15,032 bases of DNA. Origin: an uncultured Oscillibacter sp. Its GTDB lineage: Bacteria; Bacillota; Clostridia; Oscillospirales; Oscillospiraceae. The translations under genes were made by a program, and so were the position numbers. Shown here in pieces: positions 1 through 6,804 of the stretch (position 1 is the first letter of the stretch; each line of letters opens with the position of its first letter). The stretch covers positions 1 through 15,032 of the forward strand of contig CAJUDV010000044.1 in the NCBI GenBank assembly GCA_910585385.1. The letters run 5' to 3'. The notes under the pieces were generated by a model. It was not told the origin of the DNA. It did no database searches and saw only the letters and a program-made list of their open reading frames with translations.

Positions 1-61
1 AGCACTGCCCTTGGAGAGGGGCTTAATAAACTACTACTCTATAATACAAGGAGGGACGCGT

Positions 62-319
62 ATGGAGACCCGTGTGGCTGTGATTGCCGTCATTGTCCGC
101 CAGGGCGGCGCCGTGGCGGCGCTGAACGACCTGCTGCACCAGTACGCGGAGTATATTATCGGACGGATGGGAGTACCCTATCCGGCCAGGGGCGTGAATG
201 TGATCAGCGTGGCCGTGGACGCCCCGGCGGACGTGATCTCGGCGCTGTCCGGCAAGCTGGGGCGGCTCCCCGGCGTAACCGCCAAGACGGTGTACGCGCC
301 GGAGGCGGCGCTGGATTAA
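62..319 (+). CDS. TM1266-family putative regulator of the iron-only hydrogenase system
   Basis: This is an 85-residue protein of the TM1266 type, a small ferredoxin-fold (ACT/NikR-C-like) family usually found beside the [FeFe]-hydrogenase maturation genes hydE, hydF and hydG; its biochemical role is not established. The recognisable block is YIIGRMGVPYPARGVNVIS followed by VDAPADVISALSGKLGRLPG, which gives the beta-alpha-beta pattern and conserved glycines of the family. The ATG at 62 is chosen because AAGGAGGG lies at 48-55 with a 6-base spacer; the frame is open further upstream, to about 11, but has no ribosome site there. The upstream neighbour is outside the window, although one frame stops at 24-26 and could be its end. 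The ABC transporter genes follow after 101 bases with no clear terminator between. The family call is firm; the regulatory role is only the family's customary label. Confidence 0.85.
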   Translation: METRVAVIAVIVRQGGAVAALNDLLHQYAEYIIGRMGVPYPARGVNVISVAVDAPADVISALSGKLGRLPGVTAKTVYAPEAALD

Positions 320-420
320 GAGCCTGGGAACGCCCTCACGACGGCCTTTTCCCGCCGCGTAAAATCTCCCGGTCCGACGAAAAAAATTCTCGTCCATAAA
401 TAAGAAAAGAGGCGCATATT

Positions 421-1470
421 ATGAAACTCTGCCGAACCCTTTTGTCTTTATCCCTGGTCCTCCTGCTTCTCCTGTCCCTGGCCGCCTGCGGACGCAGGCC
501 GGACGCGCCCTCCTCGGTTCCGGAGACCGCCGCGCCGGAGCCGGCGGACCCGGACGGTACGGCGGACGAGGTCTACCCCCTTCGGGTGGGCGCGCTGAAG
601 GGCCCCACCGCCATGGGGCTGGTGGAGATGATGGAGCGGCGGGGGCCCGCAGCGTCCATCTATTTGTGGGACTTCGACCTGGCGGGCTCCGCCGACGAGC
701 TGACCCCAAAGCTCATCAAAGGGGATCTGGACATCGCCTGCGTCCCCGCCAACCTGGCGGCGGTCCTCTATCAAAAGACAGAGGGCCAGGTCGTCACCCT
801 GGCCGTCAACACCCTGGGGGTGCTCTACATCGTGGAGAACGGCGGGGAGACCATCCGGTCCATGGCGGATCTTGCGGGCAGGACCATCGTGGCCGCCGGG
901 AAGGGGTCCACGCCGGAGTTCGGATTCCGCTATCTCCTGGAGCAAAACGGCCTGGACCCGGACAGGGACGTCAGCATCGACTGGAAGAGCGAGCACGCCG
1001 AGTGCGTGGCCGCTCTGGCGGCGGGGACGGCGGACATCGCCCTGCTGCCGCAGCCCTTTGTCACCGTGGCCCAGGGAAAGCTGGAAACCCTACGGGTGGC
1101 CCTGGACCTGACGGCGGAGTGGGACGCCCTGGCGGGCGGCTCCGCCATGGTCACCGGCGTGGCCGTGGCCCGGCGGGAATTGGTGGAGGAGCGCCCGGAG
1201 CTGGTGGACGTCTTCCTGCGGGAGTACGCCATTTCCGTGGACTGGGTGAACGAGAACCCCGCCGAGGCGGCGGAGCTGGTGGCGGCAAATGGCATCATCG
1301 AAAGTCCCGCCGTGGCGGAGAAGGCCCTGCCCAAATGCAACATCGTCTGCCTCACCGGGCAGGAGATGTACGAGAAGCTCTCCGGTTACCTCCAGGTCCT
1401 GGCGGAGGCGAATCCGGAGGCCGTGGGCGGTGAGCTGCCCCGGGACGACTTCTACTATGGCGCCTCCTAG
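421..1470 (+). CDS. ABC transporter substrate-binding lipoprotein (NMT1/SsuA-like)
   Basis: This 349-residue protein is a periplasmic-binding-protein type II lipoprotein that captures a small solute outside the membrane for the permease and ATPase encoded next. It opens with a signal peptide of basic residues and a leucine-rich core, and a lipobox LAAC places the lipidated Cys at residue 23. An acidic, Pro/Ala-rich linker follows to about residue 52, then the binding domain starting PLRVGALKGPTAMGLVEMM. Segments such as LIKGDLDIACVPANLAAV and AAGTADIALLPQPFV resemble the nitrate/sulfonate/taurine/thiamine-precursor (NMT1/THI5) group. The ligand cannot be read from sequence. AAGAGG at 407-412 precedes the ATG by 8 bases. 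The gene end overlaps the permease start, so the three genes form one operon. The hydrogenase-associated gene upstream may belong to the same transcript (inference). Confidence 0.85.
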   Translation: MKLCRTLLSLSLVLLLLLSLAACGRRPDAPSSVPETAAPEPADPDGTADEVYPLRVGALKGPTAMGLVEMMERRGPAASIYLWDFDLAGSADELTPKLIKGDLDIACVPANLAAVLYQKTEGQVVTLAVNTLGVLYIVENGGETIRSMADLAGRTIVAAGKGSTPEFGFRYLLEQNGLDPDRDVSIDWKSEHAECVAALAAGTADIALLPQPFVTVAQGKLETLRVALDLTAEWDALAGGSAMVTGVAVARRELVEERPELVDVFLREYAISVDWVNENPAEAAELVAANGIIESPAVAEKALPKCNIVCLTGQEMYEKLSGYLQVLAEANPEAVGGELPRDDFYYGAS

Positions 1471-2221
1471 GGGGACCCTCCGCCTCTGGGCGGCTGTCTT
1501 TTGGCTGGCGGTGTGGCAGCTGGCCGCCATGGGATTGGCGGCGGCCTATCCCCATGGGGACCTGCTGCTGGCATCCCCTCTCTCGTCCCTTGCGCGGCTG
1601 GGGGAGCTGGCTGTCACTGCCGTTTTCTGGCGGGCTGTGGGCTGGTCCGCCTGCCGCATTCTGGGGGGATTCCTGCTCTCCTGCGTGACGGCGGCGGCGC
1701 TGGCCGCCTTGGCCGCCCGGCACGATAGAGTCCGGGAGCTGCTGGCGCCGCCGGTGGCGGCGGTAAAGGCCACGCCGGTGGCCTCCTTCATCATCCTGGC
1801 CCTGGTATGGCTGGACGGCGGCCGGCTGCCGCTGTTCATCGCCTTTTTGATGGTGTTCCCCCCGGTGTATCTGAATCTGCTGGAGGGCATCCGCCGGACG
1901 GACGCGAAGCTGCTGGAGATGGCCCGGGTGTTCCGGGTGCCCCTGATCCGGCGGCTGCGGGGGATCTACCTGCCTCAGGTGCTGCCCTATTTCCGCTCCG
2001 CAGCCTCGCTGGGGCTGGGGCTGTGCTGGAAGGCGGGCGTCGCGGCAGAGATTATCGGCCTGCCCGCCGGGTCCATGGGGGAGCGGCTGTACACCGCCAA
2101 GATCTACTACCAGACGCCGGACCTCTTCGCCTGGACCGGTGCCATCGTGGCGGTGTCGGCGCTCTTTGAGCGGCTCTTTTTGAGGCTGGTGGACGCGGCG
2201 GCCGGAAAGGCGGCGGTGTGA
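1457..2221 (+). CDS. ABC transporter permease (SsuC/TauC-type)
   Basis: This 254-residue integral membrane protein is the transmembrane half of the importer. Hydrophobic helices cover about residues 8-32, 48-90, 100-135 and 175-245. The cytoplasmic coupling region is visible near residues 152-180, in MARVFRVPLIRRLRGIYLPQ, a form of the EAA loop (A...G......I.LP) that docks on the ATPase. Its size and layout fit the BPD_transp_1 family members that serve nitrate, sulfonate or thiamine-precursor importers. The start is the ATG at 1457, which reads MAPPRGTLRLW and overlaps the lipoprotein gene by 14 bases. The frame is open further upstream only because it lies in the shadow of that gene. The stop TGA shares one base with the ATG of the ATPase gene, so translation is probably coupled along the operon. 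Confidence 0.85.
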   Translation: MAPPRGTLRLWAAVFWLAVWQLAAMGLAAAYPHGDLLLASPLSSLARLGELAVTAVFWRAVGWSACRILGGFLLSCVTAAALAALAARHDRVRELLAPPVAAVKATPVASFIILALVWLDGGRLPLFIAFLMVFPPVYLNLLEGIRRTDAKLLEMARVFRVPLIRRLRGIYLPQVLPYFRSAASLGLGLCWKAGVAAEIIGLPAGSMGERLYTAKIYYQTPDLFAWTGAIVAVSALFERLFLRLVDAAAGKAAV

Positions 2222-2790
2222 TGGAGATTCAAGTAAACCATCTCTATAAATCCTATGGCGGCGTGCCGGTGCTGCGGGACGTAACCTTTACCGCCGGGCC
2301 CGGAGTTACCTGCGTTATGGCCCCCTCCGGGGCTGGGAAGACCACCCTGCTTCACATCCTCCTGGGAATGGAGAGCGGGGACAGCGGCACGATAACGGGG
2401 AGAGAGTGCCGCTGGGCGGCGGTGTTTCAGGAGGACCGGCTGCTGGAGCACCTGGATGCCGCCGGAAACCTGCGGTTTGTCCTGGGGCGGGAGTATGACG
2501 CCGCCCGCGCGGCTGCGCTGCTTACGGAGCTGGGCCTGGGGGACGCGGGCGGCAAGCCTGCCCGGGAGTACTCCGGCGGCATGCGGCGGCGGCTGGCCCT
2601 GGCCCGGGCGCTGCTGGCGGAGAGCGATGCCCTGGCCCTGGACGAGCCCTTTGCCGGGCTGGACGGGGAGAGCCGCCAAAAGGCCCGGGACTGCCTCCGC
2701 CGCCATGCCGGGGAGCGGCCCGTTCTGCTGGTGACCCACGACGGGGAGGACGCGGCGGGCCTGGAGGCGAAAATCGTCTGTCTGGTCTGA
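2221..2790 (+). CDS. ABC transporter ATP-binding protein, short form
   Basis: This 189-residue ATPase powers the importer encoded by the two preceding genes. All nucleotide-binding motifs are visible: Walker A APSGAGKTTLL near residues 34-44, Q-loop VFQEDRLL, signature YSGGMRRRLALARAL, Walker B DALALDEPFAGLD and H-loop LLVTHD. At 189 residues it is shorter than the usual 240-260 of SsuB/TauB ATPases. It ends soon after the H-loop, so the C-terminal helical extension is missing while the catalytic core is intact. The ATG at 2221 overlaps the permease stop by one base in a TGATG junction; a GTG at 2218 is also in frame but less likely. An intrinsic terminator follows 20 bases after the stop, which closes the operon. 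Confidence 0.88.
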   Translation: MEIQVNHLYKSYGGVPVLRDVTFTAGPGVTCVMAPSGAGKTTLLHILLGMESGDSGTITGRECRWAAVFQEDRLLEHLDAAGNLRFVLGREYDAARAAALLTELGLGDAGGKPAREYSGGMRRRLALARALLAESDALALDEPFAGLDGESRQKARDCLRRHAGERPVLLVTHDGEDAAGLEAKIVCLV

Positions 2791-2810
2791 GACCCGCGGC
2801 AGTATGAGAG

Positions 2811-2840
2811 AAGGAGGCGGCCTTTGGCCGCCTCCTTTTT
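2811..2840. terminator. Intrinsic terminator between convergent genes
   Basis: A perfect 12-bp stem (AAGGAGGCGGCC pairing with GGCCGCCTCCTT) closes on a TTT loop and runs into a T tract at 2836-2840. It lies 20 bases after the ABC ATPase stop. The A/T symmetry of the stem ends (AA before, TT after) means it could also serve the convergent hydroxy-acid oxidase gene, whose stop is at 2867. Confidence 0.9.
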
Positions 2841-2866
2841 GATAAACCCGCTGTGTACGCCTCGCC

Positions 2867-3886
2867 TCAATAGCCGAACAGCATGGAGCGGTTGATGTCC
2901 GCCACGCTGCGGGCGCCGCACATGGACATGGTATCCGCCAGCTCCCCGCGGAGCTTTTCCACATAGAGCTTCACGCCCTCCGCGCCGCCGCCGTAGACCA
3001 TGTTCACAAAGGGGCGGCAGATCAGCACGCCGTCGGCCCCCAGGGCCAGGGCCTTGAACACGTCCATGCCGGAGCGGATGCCGCCGTCTACCAGGACGGT
3101 CATCTTCCCGCCCACGGCGTCCACAATGGCGGGCAGGACCTCGGCGGTGGCGGGGCACTGGTCCAGCACCCGGCCGCCGTGGTTGGACACCACGATGGCG
3201 CTGGCCCCGGCCTCCAGGGCCTTTTTCGCCCCGGCCGCGGTCATGACGCCCTTGAGGATGAAGGGCCGCTCCGCCCAGGCGGCGATCTGCCGCAGCTCCT
3301 CCACGGTCTTCCGGCCGGCGGGGGGCTCCATCTTCTGGAGGAAGGGCAGGCCCGCCGCGTCGATGTCCATGGCCACGGCGATGGGACCGGCGGCCTTCAC
3401 CAGATCCAGTTTCTCTTTTACAAGCTCCATGTTCCAGGGTTTGATGGTGGGCACGCCGCAGCCGCCGCACTTCGCCAGCACCTCCGCCGCGGAGCGCATG
3501 ACGTCATGGTTCTGCCCGTCGCCGGTAAAGGCGGCGATGCCGGCCTCCCGGCAGGCGGGGACCAGGATCTCATTGTACTCCAGGTCGGTGTACTTGTCGC
3601 CGTAGTGCATGGTCACCGCCCCCACGGGGGCCGCGAACACGGGCAGAGCCAGCTTTTGCCCGAAGAGCTCGCAGCTGGTGTCCACAGGGCCGTTTTCGCA
3701 GATGGTGTCCATGTTGACGCACAGCTCCTGCCATTTCTGGTAGTTGCGGATGGCGCCGGTGCCCAGGCCCTTGGCCCCGGGGCCGGGCATGGTGTTTCGG
3801 CAGGCCGTGCCGCTGCACACGGGGCAGGATTTGCAGTAGGGCCCCATGCAGGCGCGGCTTGCGGCCAAAACTTCCTGATAGGTCAT
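2867..3886 (-). CDS. FMN-dependent alpha-hydroxy-acid oxidising protein with Cys-rich N-terminus
   Basis: This 339-residue TIM-barrel flavoprotein belongs to the FMN-dependent alpha-hydroxy-acid oxidase/dehydrogenase family (lactate oxidase, glycolate oxidase, lactate dehydrogenase relatives). The catalytic motif SNHGGRVLD is intact, with the proton-abstracting His at residue 236 and the substrate-binding Arg at 239. The FMN phosphate region VLVDGGIRSGMDVFKALALG follows. The FMN-facing Lys is in FILKGVMTA. Unlike classical members, residues 13-29 carry five cysteines in a C-x4-C-x2-C-x2-C-x4-C pattern, which could bind a metal or Fe-S cluster (inference). The substrate is unknown. The ATG at 3886 has GGAGGG a few bases upstream and a good promoter at 3923-3951. 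It is a monocistronic minus-strand gene, convergent with the ABC operon. Confidence 0.87.
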   Translation of the reverse strand: MTYQEVLAASRACMGPYCKSCPVCSGTACRNTMPGPGAKGLGTGAIRNYQKWQELCVNMDTICENGPVDTSCELFGQKLALPVFAAPVGAVTMHYGDKYTDLEYNEILVPACREAGIAAFTGDGQNHDVMRSAAEVLAKCGGCGVPTIKPWNMELVKEKLDLVKAAGPIAVAMDIDAAGLPFLQKMEPPAGRKTVEELRQIAAWAERPFILKGVMTAAGAKKALEAGASAIVVSNHGGRVLDQCPATAEVLPAIVDAVGGKMTVLVDGGIRSGMDVFKALALGADGVLICRPFVNMVYGGGAEGVKLYVEKLRGELADTMSMCGARSVADINRSMLFGY

Positions 3887-3922
3887 TGTATGTTCCCTCC
3901 AAAACAGTAAATGATGGAATCC

Positions 3923-3951
3923 ATTTTACCCGCTTTTAGGAAAAAAGGCAA
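3923..3951 (-). promoter_or_regulatory. Sigma-A-type promoter of the hydroxy-acid oxidase gene
   Basis: On the minus strand TTGCCT (3946-3951) is separated by 17 bases from TAAAAT (3923-3928). This gives a leader of about 30 bases before the ATG at 3886, with GGAGGG inside it. The surrounding DNA is A/T-rich compared with the genes. Confidence 0.7.
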
Positions 3952-3996
3952 GCGGAGAACAAAAAGTCTCTCCTGCGGCGGCTGATCCTGCCGGAA

Positions 3997-4025
3997 TTGA
4001 ATCGAGGCCGCGTTTATGGTAGACT
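3997..4025 (+). promoter_or_regulatory. Probable promoter of the DUF5714 gene
   Basis: TTGAAT (3997-4002) and TAGACT (4020-4025) are 17 bases apart and point toward the DUF5714 gene, with a leader of about 75 bases. The -10 element is weak, so this is a moderate call. Together with the minus-strand promoter at 3923-3951 it makes a divergent promoter region. Confidence 0.45.
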
Positions 4026-4104
4026 GGATCAGAGAGCCGCATCGCTGCGCGCCGGCGGGCGGTACGGAGAAAAGCCGCCTGGGGCGGCGGACGGGAGGCC
4101 AATG

Positions 4105-4797
4105 ATGCCGGAGGAGTGTTTGATCTGTAAGGCGCCGCTGGAGTATCTTGCGGCGGACACGCTGATGGAGTGCGCCGTATGCGGCAGGCAGGAGAACAGC
4201 AAGACCCGGTGCCTGAGCGGGCACTACGTCTGCAACGAGTGCCACATGAGCGGGCTGGACGCCATCACCGGCCTCTGCGCGGCGGAGACCTCCAAGGACC
4301 CCGCCGCCGTCCTCCAGAGGATGATGGACCAGCCCTTCTGCCATATGCACGGACCGGAGTACCACGTGATGGTGGGTGCCGCCCTTCTGACGGCGTATCG
4401 GAACGCCGGCGGCGGGATCGATCTTCCCGCCGCCCTGGCCGAGATGGTGCGCCGGGGGAAGAGCGTCCCCGGCGGGGCCTGCGGATTCTGGGGGGCCTGC
4501 GGGGCGGGACTCAGTACAGGGATGTTTGTATCCATTATCTCCGGGTCCACGCCCCTGGCGGAGGAGCCCTTTGCCCTGTCCCACCGGATGACGGCCCGGG
4601 CGCTGGGGAAGATCGGGGAGATTGGCGGGCCCCGGTGCTGTAAGCGGGACTCCTTTTTGGCGGTTCTGGAGGCGGTGGATTTTGTGGAGGAGCATTTCGG
4701 CGTCAAAATGGAGCGGACTGAGATCGTGTGCGGCTATGCGGCTGGAAACCGCCAGTGCGTTGGAAAGCGGTGCCCGTTCTCCAGGGCGAACCGCTGA
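4105..4797 (+). CDS. DUF5714 domain protein, Cys-rich, function unknown
   Basis: This 230-residue protein matches the DUF5714 family, which is common in Clostridia and archaea and has no assigned function. The N-terminus is zinc-ribbon-like: C5-x2-C8, C23-x2-C26, then C36-x3-H40-x2-C43-x2-C46-H47. Downstream lie the family signatures GGACGFWGACGAG (residues 123-135), with two Cys, and GGPRCCKRDSF (174-184), with adjacent Cys 178-179. A C-terminal C209-x8-C218-x4-C223 completes about a dozen cysteines in a soluble protein, which suggests metal or Fe-S binding (inference). The start is the second ATG of an ATGATG pair, because GGGAGG at 4093-4098 is 6 bases from it. No partner gene is adjacent in an operon. 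The family match is from memory of its signatures; no search was run. Confidence 0.8.
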   Translation: MPEECLICKAPLEYLAADTLMECAVCGRQENSKTRCLSGHYVCNECHMSGLDAITGLCAAETSKDPAAVLQRMMDQPFCHMHGPEYHVMVGAALLTAYRNAGGGIDLPAALAEMVRRGKSVPGGACGFWGACGAGLSTGMFVSIISGSTPLAEEPFALSHRMTARALGKIGEIGGPRCCKRDSFLAVLEAVDFVEEHFGVKMERTEIVCGYAAGNRQCVGKRCPFSRANR

Positions 4798-4807
4798 GGA
4801 GCACATG

Positions 4808-4838
4808 GAAAAAGTTATGAAAGACCGAAACTTTTTTC
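4808..4838. other. A/T-rich imperfect inverted repeat between genes
   Basis: GAAAAAGTT (4808-4816) and AACTTTTTTC (4829-4838) form a stem of about nine pairs with a 12-base loop, just after the DUF5714 stop. The T run on the right arm could make it a weak terminator for that gene; it could equally be an operator for the lipoprotein gene. A TATATA at 4852-4857 might be a -10 element for the latter, but no good -35 sits upstream of it. Confidence 0.3.
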
Positions 4839-4909
4839 ATCTGATTCCGTCTATATAGGTAAGAGCGCGTATGGAAGAGCGAAAAAGAGAAGCAAGGGAG
4901 GTCTACAGC

Positions 4910-5863
4910 ATGAAAAAGCGCATTGGAGGCATATTCCTGGCCGCGGCATTGGTGTTGTCCCTGCTCACCGCCTGCGGCGGCAGTGCCGGGGGAAGCAGCG
5001 GGAGCAAGAACTCCGCCGCTGCGGATTTCTCCGCCCCCACGGACATGGCTCCGGCGGCCGCGGAGGACAGCGGCGGCACGGAGTACGGCTTTACGGGGGA
5101 GTCCGCCTCTGCGGGCGGGGCGCAGGAGGACGTCCTGCGGGACGCCAAGATGATCCGCACCGCCAACCTGGAGATGGAGACCACCGCCTTTGACGAGGCC
5201 GTGGAGGGCCTGAACCGCCTGACAAAGGAGATGGGAGGCTACTACGAGGACAGCTCCCTGCGCACCGGCGGCAGCGGCTACCGCTGGGCGGACTACACCG
5301 TTCGGGTTCCCGCGGAGCGGTTTGACGAATTTCTCACCCGGGCCGGAGCGCTGTGCAACCTGACCTGGCGCTCCGAGAGAGCCGAGAACGTGACGGAGGC
5401 CTATTACGACACGGAGGGCCGCCTGAAAACCCAGCAGATCAAGCTGGAGCGGCTCCAGGAGCTCCTCAGCCGGGCGGAGGCCATGGAGGACATCATCACC
5501 ATCGAGTCCGCCATCTCCGAGACGGAGTACCAGATCGAGAGCCTCTCCGGCACCCTGCGCCGCTATGACGCCTTGGTGGACTTCGCCACCGTCAGTGTCA
5601 ACCTCCAGGAGGTCTACAAGCTCTCCAGCGTGGAGGAGGCTCCGGACAGCTTCTCCGCCCGGATGGGTTCCGCCTTTACCGCCGGCTGGGCGGCCTTTGC
5701 CGCCGGCATGGAGAACCTGGCGGTGGGCCTGGCGTACAGCTGGATGTGGCTGCTGGTGCTGGCGGTGATCGCGGTGGCAGTGATCCGGGTGATCCGGGGA
5801 AAGAAGCGGGGATTCCACTGGCCCGGACGCAAAAAAACGGATGACAATCCGCCGCAGACCTGA
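4910..5863 (+). CDS. DUF4349 domain lipoprotein
   Basis: This 317-residue exported protein starts with a lipoprotein signal peptide, MKKRIGGIFLAAALVLSLL, and a lipobox LTAC with the lipidated Cys at residue 22. A Gly/Ser/Ala-rich linker follows to about residue 75. The DUF4349 domain runs from KMIRTANLEMETTAFDEAV to FATVSVNLQEV and has a charged helical, coiled-coil-like middle (about 165-220). A transmembrane helix (about 275-297) and a basic tail end the protein, so it is tethered at both ends with the domain outside. The function of DUF4349 proteins is not established. The start at 4910 is preferred over an upstream in-frame ATG at 4871, because AAGGGAGG (4894-4901) lies 8 bases before it and the signal peptide then begins properly. 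Confidence 0.87.
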   Translation: MKKRIGGIFLAAALVLSLLTACGGSAGGSSGSKNSAAADFSAPTDMAPAAAEDSGGTEYGFTGESASAGGAQEDVLRDAKMIRTANLEMETTAFDEAVEGLNRLTKEMGGYYEDSSLRTGGSGYRWADYTVRVPAERFDEFLTRAGALCNLTWRSERAENVTEAYYDTEGRLKTQQIKLERLQELLSRAEAMEDIITIESAISETEYQIESLSGTLRRYDALVDFATVSVNLQEVYKLSSVEEAPDSFSARMGSAFTAGWAAFAAGMENLAVGLAYSWMWLLVLAVIAVAVIRVIRGKKRGFHWPGRKKTDDNPPQT

Positions 5864-5866
5864 TAA

Positions 5867-5901
5867 AATTGAGAGAGGCGGAAGCTCCGCCTCTCTCAAT
5901 T
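5867..5901. terminator. Long perfect hairpin after the DUF4349 gene
   Basis: A flawless 16-bp stem (AATTGAGAGAGGCGGA with its complement) closes on a 3-base loop, starting 4 bases after the DUF4349 stop. Neither side has a long T tract (TTGATTT on the plus side, TTTTATC on the minus side), so termination strength is uncertain. It may instead be an RNA-stabilising or partial terminator between this gene and the hydrolase gene that begins 22 bases later. Confidence 0.7.
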
Positions 5902-5922
5902 GATTTACAAGGAGGACTTGCC

Positions 5923-6531
5923 ATGAAGCTCGCCTGGCTGGGACACGCCTGCTTTGTGCTGGAGCAGGACGGATATGCCATTTTGCTGGACCCCTACACC
6001 GGCGTGGAGGGTTACCCGCCCTTGGAGGCCGCCGCGCATCAGGTGTTTTGCAGCCACCAGCACTTTGACCACAACGCCGTGGAGGCGGTAGAGCTGCTGC
6101 CCGCCCGGGAGAGCCCCTTCACCGTCCGGGAGGTCCCCGCGTTTCACGACGGCCAGGGCGGCGCGCTGCGGGGGGAGAACACCATTCGGGTCTTCTCCGC
6201 CGAGGGAATCGCCGTCGCCCACCTGGGGGACCTGGGGCACCAGTTGTCCCCGGAGCAGATCGCGGCCGTGGGCCCGGTGGACCTGGTGATGGTCCCCGTG
6301 GGCGGCACCTACACCGTGGACGCCGCCGGGGCAAAGCGGGTCTGCGAGGCGCTGTCCCCCAAGTGGGCCGTTCCCATGCACTACCGTCACACCCCTTACG
6401 GCCTGCCCAACGTCGGCGGTGTGGAGGACTTCCTCTCTCTGTGGGGGCCGGAGCAGGTCCACCGCCTGGAGGGGCCCTCGCTGGAGCTGCCGCTGCCGTC
6501 GCCTGGCGTCTGGGTGCCGGAATTCGTATAA
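5923..6531 (+). CDS. MBL-fold metallo-hydrolase, UlaG-like
   Basis: This 202-residue cytosolic protein has the metallo-beta-lactamase fold in its compact UlaG-like form. The dinuclear metal site is visible: HxHxDH as HQHFDH at residues 45-50, a later HDG, an Asp in HLGDLGH and a C-terminal His in PMHYRHTPYG. The N-terminus MKLAWLGHACFVLE is typical of the subgroup that acts on phosphodiester, lactone or nucleotide substrates; the substrate cannot be predicted. The ATG at 5923 has AAGGAGG at 5909-5915 with a 7-base spacer. The frame is also open upstream through the preceding hairpin, but that part is not coding. No promoter of its own is visible between the hairpin and the ribosome site, so it may depend on readthrough from the DUF4349 gene. 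Confidence 0.85.
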   Translation: MKLAWLGHACFVLEQDGYAILLDPYTGVEGYPPLEAAAHQVFCSHQHFDHNAVEAVELLPARESPFTVREVPAFHDGQGGALRGENTIRVFSAEGIAVAHLGDLGHQLSPEQIAAVGPVDLVMVPVGGTYTVDAAGAKRVCEALSPKWAVPMHYRHTPYGLPNVGGVEDFLSLWGPEQVHRLEGPSLELPLPSPGVWVPEFV

Positions 6532-6540
6532 TGGCCAAAA

Positions 6541-6567
6541 GAGCGGCCCGGTTGCACCGGGCCGCTC
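6541..6567 (-). terminator. GC-rich hairpin, terminator for minus-strand transcription
   Basis: An 11-bp stem, GAGCGGCCCGG with CCGGGCCGCTC, has a 5-base loop. On the minus strand it is followed at once by TTTT, so it fits a terminator for transcripts from the thioesterase gene. On the plus strand it lies 9 bases after the metallo-hydrolase stop but lacks a T tract; bidirectional use is possible. Confidence 0.65.
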
Positions 6568-6632
6568 AGACTGTTATAAAATGCCGGAGATGCGTTCAAC
6601 GGTAAGGAAGGGTGTGCGCAAGAAACCCAAGA

Positions 6633-6642
6633 GGGGGTTCCC
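6633..6642. repeat. Left copy of probable target-site duplication
   Basis: GGGGGTTCCC directly precedes the left terminal inverted repeat of the MITE-like element and is repeated in the same orientation at 6774-6783. The central TT in both copies shows that the repeat is direct and not part of the inverted repeat. Confidence 0.6.
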
Positions 6643-6773
6643 CAATGTCATTAAATTAAGCAAGCACACTCAAAATTCTCGTTAAAAATATTGCGTTTTT
6701 CACTTGTTTTTGTAGCTATTCCAAACTTTTAGAGCAGGATTTTTTGGCCAAATCTCTTAATTTAATGACATTG
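6643..6773. mobile_element. MITE-like non-autonomous element, about 131 bp
   Basis: The ends are perfect 18-bp inverted repeats: CAATGTCATTAAATTAAG at 6643-6660 and its complement at 6756-6773, extendable outward by three C/G pairs. The 95-bp interior is A/T-rich, has no plausible gene, and contrasts with the GC-rich surroundings. The flanks GGGGGTTCCC (6633-6642 and 6774-6783) are identical direct repeats, consistent with a target-site duplication. Its exact length is ambiguous (10, 8, 6 or 4 bases) because the C/G runs can be assigned to either part. No transposase is inside, so it would need one supplied in trans. The element sits between the thioesterase stop (6805) and the terminator at 6541-6567. 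Confidence 0.75.
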
Positions 6774-6783
6774 GGGGGTTCCC
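6774..6783. repeat. Right copy of probable target-site duplication
   Basis: GGGGGTTCCC follows the right terminal inverted repeat and matches 6633-6642 in direct orientation. Its length is uncertain by a few bases because of the adjoining G run. Confidence 0.6.
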
Positions 6784-6804
6784 CGCTCCTCTTTTTTATG
6801 CGGG

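Noticed and set aside
40..45. A perfect TATAAT just before the TM1266 gene
   Set aside because: No -35 sits at 16-18 bases, and transcription from it would start within or after the ribosome site at 48-55.
2427..3470. A 347-codon minus-strand frame spanning the ABC ATPase end and the oxidase gene
   Set aside because: It is a frame-shifted shadow of the alpha-hydroxy-acid gene, crosses a strong terminator and is Arg/Gly low-complexity.
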